DNA from: Actinomycetota bacterium
Lineage (GTDB): Bacteria; Actinomycetota; CADDZG01; WHSQ01
Direction: 5' to 3'
DNA length: 33,782 nucleotides
NCBI GenBank assembly: GCA_016781115.1
Contig: JADDQX010000003.1
Span: 4,675 to 38,456 of the forward strand
Shown here: in pieces, positions 1 through 9,517 of the stretch
Layout: each line of letters starts with the position of its first letter
Numbering within the stretch: position 1 is the stretch's first letter
The notes under the pieces: generated by a model
The model's database searches: none
What the model was told of the DNA's origin: nothing
The model's input: the letters and a program-made list of their open reading frames with translations, nothing else
Made by a program: the position numbers and the translations under genes

Positions 1-51
1 GCGCGTCTCTGCTGGCTCGCCGGAGCCTTGTTGCTCCTCCGCAGGCGCTGA
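1..51 (+). CDS. 3' end of an upstream CDS, possibly a membrane protein
   Basis: Frame 1 reads ARLCWLAGALLLLRRR* with TGA at 49-51 overlapping the next ATG (TGATG). Truncated by the window edge. Confidence 0.45.
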   Translation, partial: ARLCWLAGALLLLRRR

Positions 52-791
52 TGCGGACGAATGTCGACGGACGTGACGTTCCCGCGGTGCTGGGGGTGCC
101 GTTGGCGCTTGCGTCCTTGATCGCGCTGGCGTCGCTCGCTCTCGCCGCGGCCCTCGGTTGGCGCCCGGCTCGAACCGGAGAGACCGGGCTCGCCATCCTG
201 ATCGTGTTTGCGGTCCTTGCTGCGGCAGGTGCATCTGATGACCTGCGCGGGGACGAGACCGATCGAGGCTTCGCGGGCCACGTCAGCGCATTGCGGCGAG
301 GCCGCGTCACCGGCGGGGTCCTGAAGATCGTTGCCGGCGCGGTCTCCGGCATCGGAGCGGGCTTGCTCCTGTTCGAGGGCGATCTTGCAGCTGCCACCGC
401 CACCGCCCTTCTGGTTGCGCTCGGGGCGAACACGATCAACCTGTTCGACCGCGCCCCGGGCAGAGCGGGGAAGCTGGTGCTGGTGCTCGTGCTCCCGCTC
501 ATGGCGTTCGGCGACGTCCGCTGGGGGATCGGTGCTGCGGGAGCTATCGGTGCGCTGCTCGCGTGTCTTCCCCTGGACCTGGACGAGCGAGCGATGCTCG
601 GCGACGCCGGCGCGAATCCGCTCGGGGGGGTTGCGGGGCTAGGTCTCGCTCTGTCTCTTTCCGCGTCCGGCCGGTGGGTCGCCGTCCTCGTCCTCGTGGC
701 GGTCAATGCCGCGTCGGAGAGGTGGTCTTTCTCGCACGCGATCCGAACCACGCCGTGGCTCCATGCGCTCGACCGGATCGGCCGGAAATGA
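51..791 (+). CDS. MraY/WecA-like glycosyltransferase family 4 membrane protein
   Basis: Multi-TM protein with DDLRGDETDRGFAGH, NLFDRAPGRAGK and LGDAGANPLG motifs resembling the polyprenyl-phosphate sugar-1-phosphate transferase fold. Confidence 0.6.
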   Translation: MRTNVDGRDVPAVLGVPLALASLIALASLALAAALGWRPARTGETGLAILIVFAVLAAAGASDDLRGDETDRGFAGHVSALRRGRVTGGVLKIVAGAVSGIGAGLLLFEGDLAAATATALLVALGANTINLFDRAPGRAGKLVLVLVLPLMAFGDVRWGIGAAGAIGALLACLPLDLDERAMLGDAGANPLGGVAGLGLALSLSASGRWVAVLVLVAVNAASERWSFSHAIRTTPWLHALDRIGRK

Positions 792-817
792 GACGGGTGC
801 TCTTGCGCGCGTGCTAG

Positions 818-2581
<1,764 letters not shown>

Positions 2582-2605
2582 GCGAACCGTCTAAGGTCTA
2601 GCGTC

Positions 2606-3718
2606 ATGAGGGTCGGGGTCCCGCGCGAGCTGAAGGACAACGAGTACCGCGTCGCGATCACTCCGGCGGGCGTGAGAGAGCTGGTCGTCTCCGGGCACAG
2701 CGTCATCATCGAGCGCAACGCCGGTGCGGGCTCCAGCATCCCCGATACCGACTTCGAGCGAGCCGGCGCCTCCATCGTGCCGGACGCAGACACGGTGTTC
2801 TCCGAGGCCGACATGGTCCTCAAGGTCAAGGAGCCGATACCGGAGGAGTTCCACCGCCTGCGCGAGGGCCTCATCTTGTTCACGTACCTGCATCTCGCGG
2901 CGAGTGAGCCGGTGACGCGCGCCCTGATGGAGTCCGGCGCCGCCGGGGTCGCGTACGAGACCGTCGAGTTGCCGGATCGCTCGCTTCCGCTGCTGGCGCC
3001 GATGAGCGAGGTCGCCGGACGCATGGCGCCACAGGCCGGAGCCAAGCTGTTGGAGAGGGAGCATGGGGGCCGGGGGGTTCTGCTCGGCGGCGTCTCCGGC
3101 GTCCGGCCCGGCCGTGTCGTCGTGATCGGCGCCGGGATGTCGGGCATGAACGCGGCCTGGATCGCGCAGGGGATGGAGGCCGAGGTCGTCATCCTCGACA
3201 AGAACATCAACAAGCTGCGCGACGTCGACCGGATCCACCAGGGCAAGATCCTCACCCTCGCGTCGAACCGGCTAGCGGTGGAAGAGGTGGTGACCGACGC
3301 AGACCTCGTCATCGGGGCCGTGCTGGTGCCGGGCGCCGTTGCGCCGACGGTCGTAACGGAAGACATCATCAAGGAGATGAAGCCCGGGTCGGTCGTCGTC
3401 GACATCTCGATCGACCAGGGGGGCTGCTTCGAGACGTCGCATATGACGACCCATTCCGATCCCACCTACGTCGTCCACGACGTGGTGCATTACTGCGTGG
3501 GCAACATGCCCGGCGCCGTTCCCCACACCTCTACCTACGCACTGACGAACGCGACCTTGCCCTACGTCGTCGCGCTTGCCGATCATGGCCTGGCCGACGC
3601 GGTCCGTCGCGATCCCGCGCTGGCGAAAGGCGTCAACGTGCTCGGTGGCCAGATCGTCTACGAGCCCGTCGCCGAAGCGCACGGGCTCCCGTGGACGGCT
3701 CTCCACTCTCTTATCTAG
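2606..3718 (+). CDS. ald: alanine dehydrogenase
   Basis: MRVGVPRELKDNEYRVAITPAGVRELV, LFTYLHLAASEPVTRAL, VSGVRPGRVVVIGAGMSGMNAAWIAQGM. Confidence 0.96.
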   Translation: MRVGVPRELKDNEYRVAITPAGVRELVVSGHSVIIERNAGAGSSIPDTDFERAGASIVPDADTVFSEADMVLKVKEPIPEEFHRLREGLILFTYLHLAASEPVTRALMESGAAGVAYETVELPDRSLPLLAPMSEVAGRMAPQAGAKLLEREHGGRGVLLGGVSGVRPGRVVVIGAGMSGMNAAWIAQGMEAEVVILDKNINKLRDVDRIHQGKILTLASNRLAVEEVVTDADLVIGAVLVPGAVAPTVVTEDIIKEMKPGSVVVDISIDQGGCFETSHMTTHSDPTYVVHDVVHYCVGNMPGAVPHTSTYALTNATLPYVVALADHGLADAVRRDPALAKGVNVLGGQIVYEPVAEAHGLPWTALHSLI

Positions 3719-3728
3719 CCGGCCTCGT

Positions 3729-4655
3729 ATGGAAGTCGAGGCCGCGTCGCGGTGGGTGGATGAGTTCCTCACCTACCTGCGGTTCGAGAAAGGCCTTGCC
3801 GACAACACCATCGCCGCCTACCGCCGCGATCTAGCGGTATGGCAGAGGTTCTGCGATGAGCGCGGTATCGAGGCCGATGCGGCCTCGGCCGAAGACCTCA
3901 CCGGCTACCTCGAGTATCTGAGGCGCCCGAACGCGCTCGGATCTGCCTACAGCGCCTCGTCGGTCGCTCGCATGTTGGTGTCGCTGAAGTCATTCCATAG
4001 GTTCCTCGTGCGCGAGGGCCGCTCCCGATCGGATCCCACCGCGCGCGTGGGGACGCCGAAGCGGCCGCGGTCGCTTCCGAAGGCGATCGCTCTCGACGAG
4101 GTCGAGCGACTCCTCTCTCTTCCCCACAGCGAAGGTCTGGGGCGACGCGACCGAGCCATCCTCGAGTGTCTGTACGGGGCCGGCCTACGGATCTCTGAGC
4201 TGGTCAATCTCGATGTGGACGACATCGACCTAGATGAAGGTTCGATCCTCATCCGCGGCGGCAAGGGAGGTAAGTCTCGGCGCGTTCCGGTCGGGCGCGC
4301 GGCGCGCTCCGCTACCGGCAATTACCTCACCACCGTGCGGCCGGGGCTGGCGCGCAAAGCTCCTTCACCGGGCGCGGCGCTCTTCTTGAACGCTCGGGGC
4401 GGGAGGCTCAGCCGGCAGGGTTGTTGGAAGATCCTGAGGCGCTACGCTCTGCTGGCAGGCATGGAGGATCGCCTATCGCCGCACACCCTGCGTCACTCGT
4501 TCGCGACCCACATGCTCGACGCGGGGGCGGACATCAGAGTGGTGCAGGACCTGCTCGGCCACGCGAGCCTCGCAACGACTCAGGTCTACACGTTGGTCAG
4601 CGACTCGAAAGTGCGGGAGGTCTACTACTCCTCGCACCCTCGGGCTCGAACCTGA
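3729..4655 (+). CDS. xerD: tyrosine recombinase XerD/XerC
   Basis: YLRFEKGLADNTIAAYRRDL N-terminal core-binding domain; catalytic YGAGLRISELVNL and HTLRHSFATHMLDAGADIRVVQDLLGHASLATTQVYT. ATG 3729 chosen over the 3576 ORF start, which lies inside ald. Confidence 0.94.
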   Translation: MEVEAASRWVDEFLTYLRFEKGLADNTIAAYRRDLAVWQRFCDERGIEADAASAEDLTGYLEYLRRPNALGSAYSASSVARMLVSLKSFHRFLVREGRSRSDPTARVGTPKRPRSLPKAIALDEVERLLSLPHSEGLGRRDRAILECLYGAGLRISELVNLDVDDIDLDEGSILIRGGKGGKSRRVPVGRAARSATGNYLTTVRPGLARKAPSPGAALFLNARGGRLSRQGCWKILRRYALLAGMEDRLSPHTLRHSFATHMLDAGADIRVVQDLLGHASLATTQVYTLVSDSKVREVYYSSHPRART

Positions 4656-4678
4656 ACCTACGCACGAGGGGGACATAG

Positions 4679-5029
4679 ATGGATCAGGATTTGTTGGATT
4701 CGGCACGGGCGCGTCTGGAGGCCGAGAAAGAAGCGGTGGACAGGCAGCTTCTCGATCACGGCGTGGCGCTGGAGGGGGACGAGAACATCCTCGTCGAGGG
4801 TCATGAAGGATTCGCGGACTCGGCTCAAGTCACCGCCGAACGCTCGCAGGAGATCACGCTGGTGGAGCAGATGAGGAGCCGGCGAGCCGACATCATCGCC
4901 GCGTTGCAGAAGGTCGACGAAGGAACGTATGGGACCTGCGACCGCTGCGGCAGGGAGATCCCCGCAGAGCGGTTGGAGGCGGTCCCGACCGCGGCCCGGT
5001 GCGTGGAGTGCAAGCAGAAGGCGGGTTGA
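4679..5029 (+). CDS. TraR/DksA family zinc-finger protein
   Basis: C-terminal CDRCGREIPAERLEAVPTAARCVEC four-Cys finger typical of DksA/TraR-like proteins. Confidence 0.85.
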   Translation: MDQDLLDSARARLEAEKEAVDRQLLDHGVALEGDENILVEGHEGFADSAQVTAERSQEITLVEQMRSRRADIIAALQKVDEGTYGTCDRCGREIPAERLEAVPTAARCVECKQKAG

Positions 5030-6222
5030 CACCGTCCGTGTCCGCCGGTTCCTTCCGCACCGTCGCCGTCGTGGTCCTGGACTCGGTGGGGATCGGCGGA
5101 GCACCCGATGCCGCGGAGTTCGGGGACGAGGCTTCCGCGACCCTGCCGCACGTGGCCGAGGCTGTCGGCGGCCTGGAGCTCCCCAACCTGGCCCGTCTCG
5201 GGCTCGGCAACATCGTCGATATCCGCGGCGTTGCTCCAACGGATAGTCCCGACGGCTGTTTCGGCTCGATGATCGAGCGGTCACCCGGCAAGGACACCAC
5301 GACGGGTCACTGGGAGATCGCGGGTGTGATCCTGGACCAGCCCTTCCCAACCTACCCGGAGGGTTTCCCGCGCGAGGTGATGGACGCTTTCGAGGGGGCC
5401 GCGGGTAGTCCGTCGCTCGGCAACGTCGCGGCGTCGGGCACGGAGATCATCGAGCGGCTGGGCGAGGAGCACCTGCGCACGGGCTATCCCATCGTCTACA
5501 CATCGGCCGACAGCGTGTTCCAGATCGCGGCGCACGTTGACGTGATCCCGCTGGAGAGGTTGTACGAGCTGTGCCGGCTCGCCCGCGAGATCATGAGAGG
5601 GCCGCACGAGGTGGGGCGGGTGATCGCGAGGCCGTTCCGGGGGCGGCCCGGCGCGTTCCAGCGGACGCCCGATCGCCATGACTTCTCCGTGCTGCCACCT
5701 CGCAAGACCGTGTTGGACGAGATCTCGGCGGCGGGTCACGAGGTACGCGGGATAGGCAAGATCTCCGACATCTTCGCGGGGCGCGGCGTCACCTCGTCGA
5801 GACCGACCCGCTCCAACGTGGAGGGGATCGCGGCGGTGGCGGAGGAGGTGGCGGCGCCGAGGAGCGGCCTGGTGTTCGCGAACCTGGTCGATTTCGACCA
5901 GTCCTTCGGACACCGCAACGATCCGCGCGGGTACGCGCAGGCACTCGCAGAGTTCGACGGGGGCCTTCCTCGGATCCTCGCGGCGCTCGGCCCCGACGAC
6001 GTCTTGCTGATCACGGCAGACCACGGCAACGACCCGACCACGCCGTCGACGGATCACTCGCGCGAGAGGGTCCCGCTGCTGGCGGTCGGCCCTCGCCTGC
6101 GGCGCGGAGCGGAGGTGGGGGAGCGCTCCAGCTTCAGCGACCTGGGTGCGACGGTGGCGGAGCTGCTGGGGGTTGCGACGACCACTCCCGGCGCATCTTT
6201 CGCACCCCTGTTGGTTCCCTGA
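5026..6222 (+). CDS. deoB: phosphopentomutase
   Basis: VVVLDSVGIGGAPDAAEFGDE, SPGKDTTTGHWEIAG, LITADHGNDPTTPSTDHSRERVPLL. Start is TTG 5026 or GTG 5038; the ORF start at 4999 overlaps the upstream gene. Confidence 0.94.
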   Translation: MTPSVSAGSFRTVAVVVLDSVGIGGAPDAAEFGDEASATLPHVAEAVGGLELPNLARLGLGNIVDIRGVAPTDSPDGCFGSMIERSPGKDTTTGHWEIAGVILDQPFPTYPEGFPREVMDAFEGAAGSPSLGNVAASGTEIIERLGEEHLRTGYPIVYTSADSVFQIAAHVDVIPLERLYELCRLAREIMRGPHEVGRVIARPFRGRPGAFQRTPDRHDFSVLPPRKTVLDEISAAGHEVRGIGKISDIFAGRGVTSSRPTRSNVEGIAAVAEEVAAPRSGLVFANLVDFDQSFGHRNDPRGYAQALAEFDGGLPRILAALGPDDVLLITADHGNDPTTPSTDHSRERVPLLAVGPRLRRGAEVGERSSFSDLGATVAELLGVATTTPGASFAPLLVP

Positions 6223-6231
6223 ACCTTCTCT

Positions 6232-6291
6232 CGCCCCCTCCCTCGGGGCGTGCGGTTGCTCGTGCCGGCCACTCGCTAGCGGGCCGACGAG
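6232..6291. terminator. possible stem-loop(s) downstream of deoB
   Basis: CGCCCC(N7)GGGGCG at 6232-6250 followed by the interrupted dyad CTCGT...GGCC...GGCC...ACGAG at 6259-6291. No T-tract. Confidence 0.3.
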
Positions 6292-6448
6292 CGAAGCTGT
6301 GCGCACCCACGAACCCACTCCGCCACCGCGTCCGCGCCCGCAGCGCAGGTCGCGAAGACTTCTTCTTGTGTCGCCTCCGGCGCGCATGTAACGTCCGAGG
6401 CACCTGACAACTTGTAGACAAATTCCCTTAGACACACGCGGAGGCAGG

Positions 6449-7351
6449 ATGGAAGAACGACTCCTGACAGAGCAGCGAGACGGTGACCGTGTCGCAGCGG
6501 AAACGGGGTCCTCGGCCGACGAGGCCGGCGTAGCGGCGCCCCGCTTCGGACCGGGGCCGCGCCAGGGGCGCATCATCGCCATGGCGAACCAGAAGGGTGG
6601 CGTGGGCAAGACCACCACGACCATCAGCCTCGGGGCCGCGCTCGCCGAGCTGGGCCAAAACGTCCTGCTGGTGGACTTCGATCCCCAGGGAGGGTGCGCT
6701 CTCGGACTTGGGATAGAGCCCGCGGCTCTGGACCTCTCCGTCTACAACGCGCTCCTCGACCGGTCCTGCGCCGTCGAGGACGTCGTTTTGAAGACGTCGG
6801 TTCCCAACCTCGAGCTACTGCCGTCGAACATCGACCTGTCCGCGGCGGAGCTGATGCTGGTGCAGGAGGTGGCGCGGGAGCAGACCTTGATGCGCGTGCT
6901 TGCTCCTCTAAGGGTGAAGTATGACTTCATCCTTATAGATTGTCCGCCCTCGCTTGGCCTCCTGACGATCAACGCGCTCACGGCCGCCGACGGCGTCATC
7001 GTTCCGCTCGAGTGCGAGTACTACGCGCTCCGCGGGATGGGTCTGTTGATGGATTCGATCGAGCGGATCCGCGAGCGGCTGAACCCTCGACTTCAGATCG
7101 ATGGGATCCTGGCGACCATGTTCGACAACAGGACCGTCCACAGCAGAGAGGTCCTGGAGCGGGTCGAGCAGGCCTTCGGGCAGTGGATCTTCGACACCAA
7201 GATCCGCAAGACGATCCGGTTCGCCGAGGCTCCGGTGGCGGGGGAGCCGATCTTGACCTACGCGCCCACCTCGACTGGTGCGGTCGCCTATCGAAAGCTA
7301 GCCATGGAGGTGATCAGCCGTGTCTCGTCGCGCGAGCCTGCCCGGAGCTGA
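6449..7351 (+). CDS. parA: ParA/Soj-family partition ATPase
   Basis: Deviant Walker A MANQKGGVGKTTTTISLGAALAELG, LLVDFDPQGGCALGLG, DFILIDCPPSLGLLTINAL. Confidence 0.95.
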   Translation: MEERLLTEQRDGDRVAAETGSSADEAGVAAPRFGPGPRQGRIIAMANQKGGVGKTTTTISLGAALAELGQNVLLVDFDPQGGCALGLGIEPAALDLSVYNALLDRSCAVEDVVLKTSVPNLELLPSNIDLSAAELMLVQEVAREQTLMRVLAPLRVKYDFILIDCPPSLGLLTINALTAADGVIVPLECEYYALRGMGLLMDSIERIRERLNPRLQIDGILATMFDNRTVHSREVLERVEQAFGQWIFDTKIRKTIRFAEAPVAGEPILTYAPTSTGAVAYRKLAMEVISRVSSREPARS

Positions 7352-7685
7352 GGAGCTCTTCCGCAGAACATCAGCGGACCGTGGTCGTCCCGAACCAGAC
7401 GAGAGACCACAAGAAGCTAAGTCGACAAAGCTACAAGTAGCTGCTCCAGAGGCTCCCGAGGCGCCTGCACCCGCGCGCCGAGGTCCACGGCACGACGAGA
7501 AGATCACGTTCTACTGCACGAGCGAGGATCTGATGGGGCTCGAGCGGGCTCGGCTGAAGCTACGGGCCGAGCACGGCATCGCGGCCGATCGCGGCAAGAT
7601 CGTCCGCGCGGCGCTCGCCTACGTCCTCGAGGACTTCGACGCTCGCGCTGACGATTCGATCCTGCTGCGTCGCCTCAGCGACTAG
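7320..7685 (+). CDS. small RHH-like protein, putative partner of the adjacent ParA
   Basis: GTG start 7320, preceded by GGAGGTGATC (7307-7316), an extended match to the anti-SD complement. C-terminal DEKITFYCTSEDLMGLERARLKLRAEHGIAADRGKIVRAALAYVLEDF looks like beta-alpha-alpha (RHH). Basic N-terminus MSRRASLPGAEELFRRTS. Overlaps the parA 3' end by 32 nt. Confidence 0.75.
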   Translation: MSRRASLPGAEELFRRTSADRGRPEPDERPQEAKSTKLQVAAPEAPEAPAPARRGPRHDEKITFYCTSEDLMGLERARLKLRAEHGIAADRGKIVRAALAYVLEDFDARADDSILLRRLSD

Positions 7686-7773
7686 CCGTAAGCGTAAATC
7701 TGTAGTTAAGCGATAGCTTCACTCTTCGCGCCGCTAAGGGCGCGCGTCGGCGAGATCCGACGATCAACCTGCG

Positions 7774-7791
7774 CGGAGGAGTGTTCCTCCG
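7774..7791. repeat. perfect hairpin CGGAGGA-GTGT-TCCTCCG
   Basis: 7-bp perfect stem with a 4-nt loop in the gap downstream of the RHH-like gene. Confidence 0.5.
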
Positions 7792-8207
7792 TACCCGCTT
7801 CGAGCCTCGAGCAGGCGCCGGCGGCGGAGCGGACGCGACCCGGCAGCACAGCGTCCACCACCCGATGAATCTGACCTCTTTGGGGTGGACGGCCTCGCCT
7901 GACGATCTATAAGTTGACGAGTCTCTGAAGATAAATGGCGGAATCGACAGCCGCTTGCCCCCGTACGTGCAGCTGGAGAGGTACATGTACAAGAAGACTG
8001 GGCGACTTATAGATGTAAGGACATATAGATTTAGCTCCTAGTCCGCATTGGATCCGGCTGCCCGCCCTGCGCTTCTTCGAGCGAGGCAACCCCGAACACG
8101 GCCGCCCGGCCCTCGTCTAGGGCCGCAGCCGCCCCCCGGCACCGCCCTCGCGTCCCAGGGGGCGCAGCCCTCAGCGGCACCACCCTGGCAGTTCGATCCT
8201 GGCAGTA

Positions 8208-8273
8208 ACCGTCAAGTAGACGGTTCGCCCGCGAGGGCGGACCGTCAAGTAGACGGTTCGCCCGCGAGGGCGG
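8208..8273. repeat. two perfect tandem copies of a 33-bp unit, each made of two hairpins
   Basis: ACCGTCAAGTAGACGGTTCGCCCGCGAGGGCGG at 8208-8240 and 8241-8273. Each unit is ACCGTC-AAGTA-GACGGT then CGCCC-GCGA-GGGCG. Confidence 0.95.
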
Positions 8274-8491
8274 GGGCTCGGCGGCTGGGCATCGGTGCGA
8301 AGGGTCGGCCGTGAGCGAGGCCGCCGGGGGGCGAATACCCGCCGCTCCGCGCCCGGTGGTGGTTTGGTGCGCCCCGATCTCGGTTCGCTCGGTCCCTCTC
8401 CCCAGTGACGACCAGGGATTGGCACGCGCTGATCCGTTCCCGCCGAGCTTCGCGCTTCGGAGTGAACGGCAAACGAGCCCCGAACCGCCGC

Positions 8492-8656
8492 GGCCACGTC
8501 ACCTCGCTCCAGTGCTCGTGGCCCTGGGGACCAGCGGTCACAACGGAATCTCCCCCCGCCGCCCGCCGGGTAGCGGGGCCACCGGGGGCGCCGGGGCCAC
8601 GTCAGCTCGCTCCAGAGCTTGGGCCCCCTAGGCCAGCGATCACAACGGAGTTCCCC
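8492..8656. repeat. imperfect direct repeat (~62 bp, period ~103 bp)
   Basis: GGCCACGTCACCTCGCTCCAGTGCTCGTGGCCCTGGGGACCAGCGGTCACAACGGAATCTCCCC (8492-) versus GGCCACGTCAGCTCGCTCCAGAGCTTGGGCCCCCTAGGCCAGCGATCACAACGGAGTTCCCC (8595-). Confidence 0.85.
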
Positions 8657-8755
8657 GCGACGAGGCGGTGGCCGGACCCCCCCGGGCGCCGGCGGCGCCG
8701 GGGAGAGACCTCCTGGTTCAGGCGTCCTGCGCTAGTCGATCTGAAGCCTTGTCAT

Positions 8756-8767
8756 CTTGTCGACAAG
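8756..8767. promoter_or_regulatory. 12-bp perfect palindrome CTTGTCGACAAG
   Basis: Self-complementary; shares the TGTCGACA core with several other gaps in the window. Confidence 0.55.
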
Positions 8768-8781
8768 TCAATTCAGCGGTT

Positions 8782-9438
8782 CTAGCTGGGGAAATAGGTG
8801 AGTCCGGTGAGACCTGCGACGATCCGGAGGACGAAGTTGACGAGCGGGTCGAAGAGCGTCCTCGGTCCCAGGAACACGACCGCCAGGATGATGAGGAAAC
8901 CGTAGCGGTCGAGGAAGTAGATGATCCCCTGCTTGCCCGGAGGCAGAAAGATCGTCAGGAGCCTCGATCCGTCGAGGGGTGGGACGGGGATCAGGTTGAA
9001 CACGGCGAGGAGCGCGTTGATCACGATGAACTGCTCGAGGAACAGGTCGAGGAAGGCGAGGTCGGGGCCGAGGAGGGAGAGGCGGTAGAGGAACGCCCCG
9101 ATGATCGCCAGGACGACGTTCATCATCGGGCCCGCCAGCGCCACGATGGCGGCGCCGAAGCGGCGAGACGAAAGTGCCTCGGGCCGGAACTCCACCGGCT
9201 TCCCCCATCCGAACCCCGCGATCAGGATGAGGACCGTCCCCAGCGGGTCGAGGTGCCTCAGGGGATTCAGCGTGAGGCGCCCCATCGCCCGCGGCAGCCT
9301 GTCTCCCTGAAGGTCGGCCGCCAACGCGTGCGCGTATTCGTGCAACCCGATCGCGAGAACGAGGGTGGCCGCAAGCAGGACGAACGCGATCAATCCGGGA
9401 AGGCCGCCCTGGAGCAGCCCGAGGGGGCCTGAGCTCAT
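8782..9438 (-). CDS. site-2 protease family (M50) membrane metalloprotease
   Basis: HEYAH zinc motif in AIGLHEYAHALAADLQGD; NLIPVPPLDGSRLL second motif; multiple TMs. Confidence 0.93.
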   Translation of the reverse strand: MSSGPLGLLQGGLPGLIAFVLLAATLVLAIGLHEYAHALAADLQGDRLPRAMGRLTLNPLRHLDPLGTVLILIAGFGWGKPVEFRPEALSSRRFGAAIVALAGPMMNVVLAIIGAFLYRLSLLGPDLAFLDLFLEQFIVINALLAVFNLIPVPPLDGSRLLTIFLPPGKQGIIYFLDRYGFLIILAVVFLGPRTLFDPLVNFVLRIVAGLTGLTYFPS

Positions 9439-9447
9439 CGTGCCGGT

Positions 9448-9453
9448 ATTGTA
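9448..9453 (-). promoter_or_regulatory. putative -10 element (TACAAT) of the M50 gene
   Basis: TACAAT on the minus strand ends 9 nt before the ATG (9438). Would give a leaderless or near-leaderless mRNA. No convincing -35. Confidence 0.35.
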
Positions 9454-9517
9454 GGCGCCTCCTTCGGCTCATCCTCGACAACGGCCGACCACGTGGGCAC
9501 TGGGGGTAAAGCTCCAC

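Noticed and set aside
3729-4655. XerD-like integrase as evidence of a mobile element
   Set aside because: Sequence and neighbourhood match the housekeeping chromosomal XerD; no att duplications or phage genes were seen.
5281-6624. 447-aa antisense ORF over deoB/parA upstream
   Set aside because: Spans two genes antisense, low-complexity Arg-rich composition, no domain motif; shadow of GC-rich codon bias.
7675-7992. 105-aa minus-strand ORF downstream of the RHH-like gene
   Set aside because: No domain, no convincing RBS, and it overlaps intergenic hairpins; kept as non-coding.
8208-8273. CRISPR array
   Set aside because: Only two directly abutting 33-bp units without spacers and no cas genes in the window.
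8048-8785. Overlapping ORFs in the gap (8048-8314, 8311-8631, 8405-8785 and minus-strand counterparts)
   Set aside because: Mutually overlapping, Arg/Pro/Gly-rich, no domain or SD, and they run through the hairpin and direct repeats; non-coding is the better reading.
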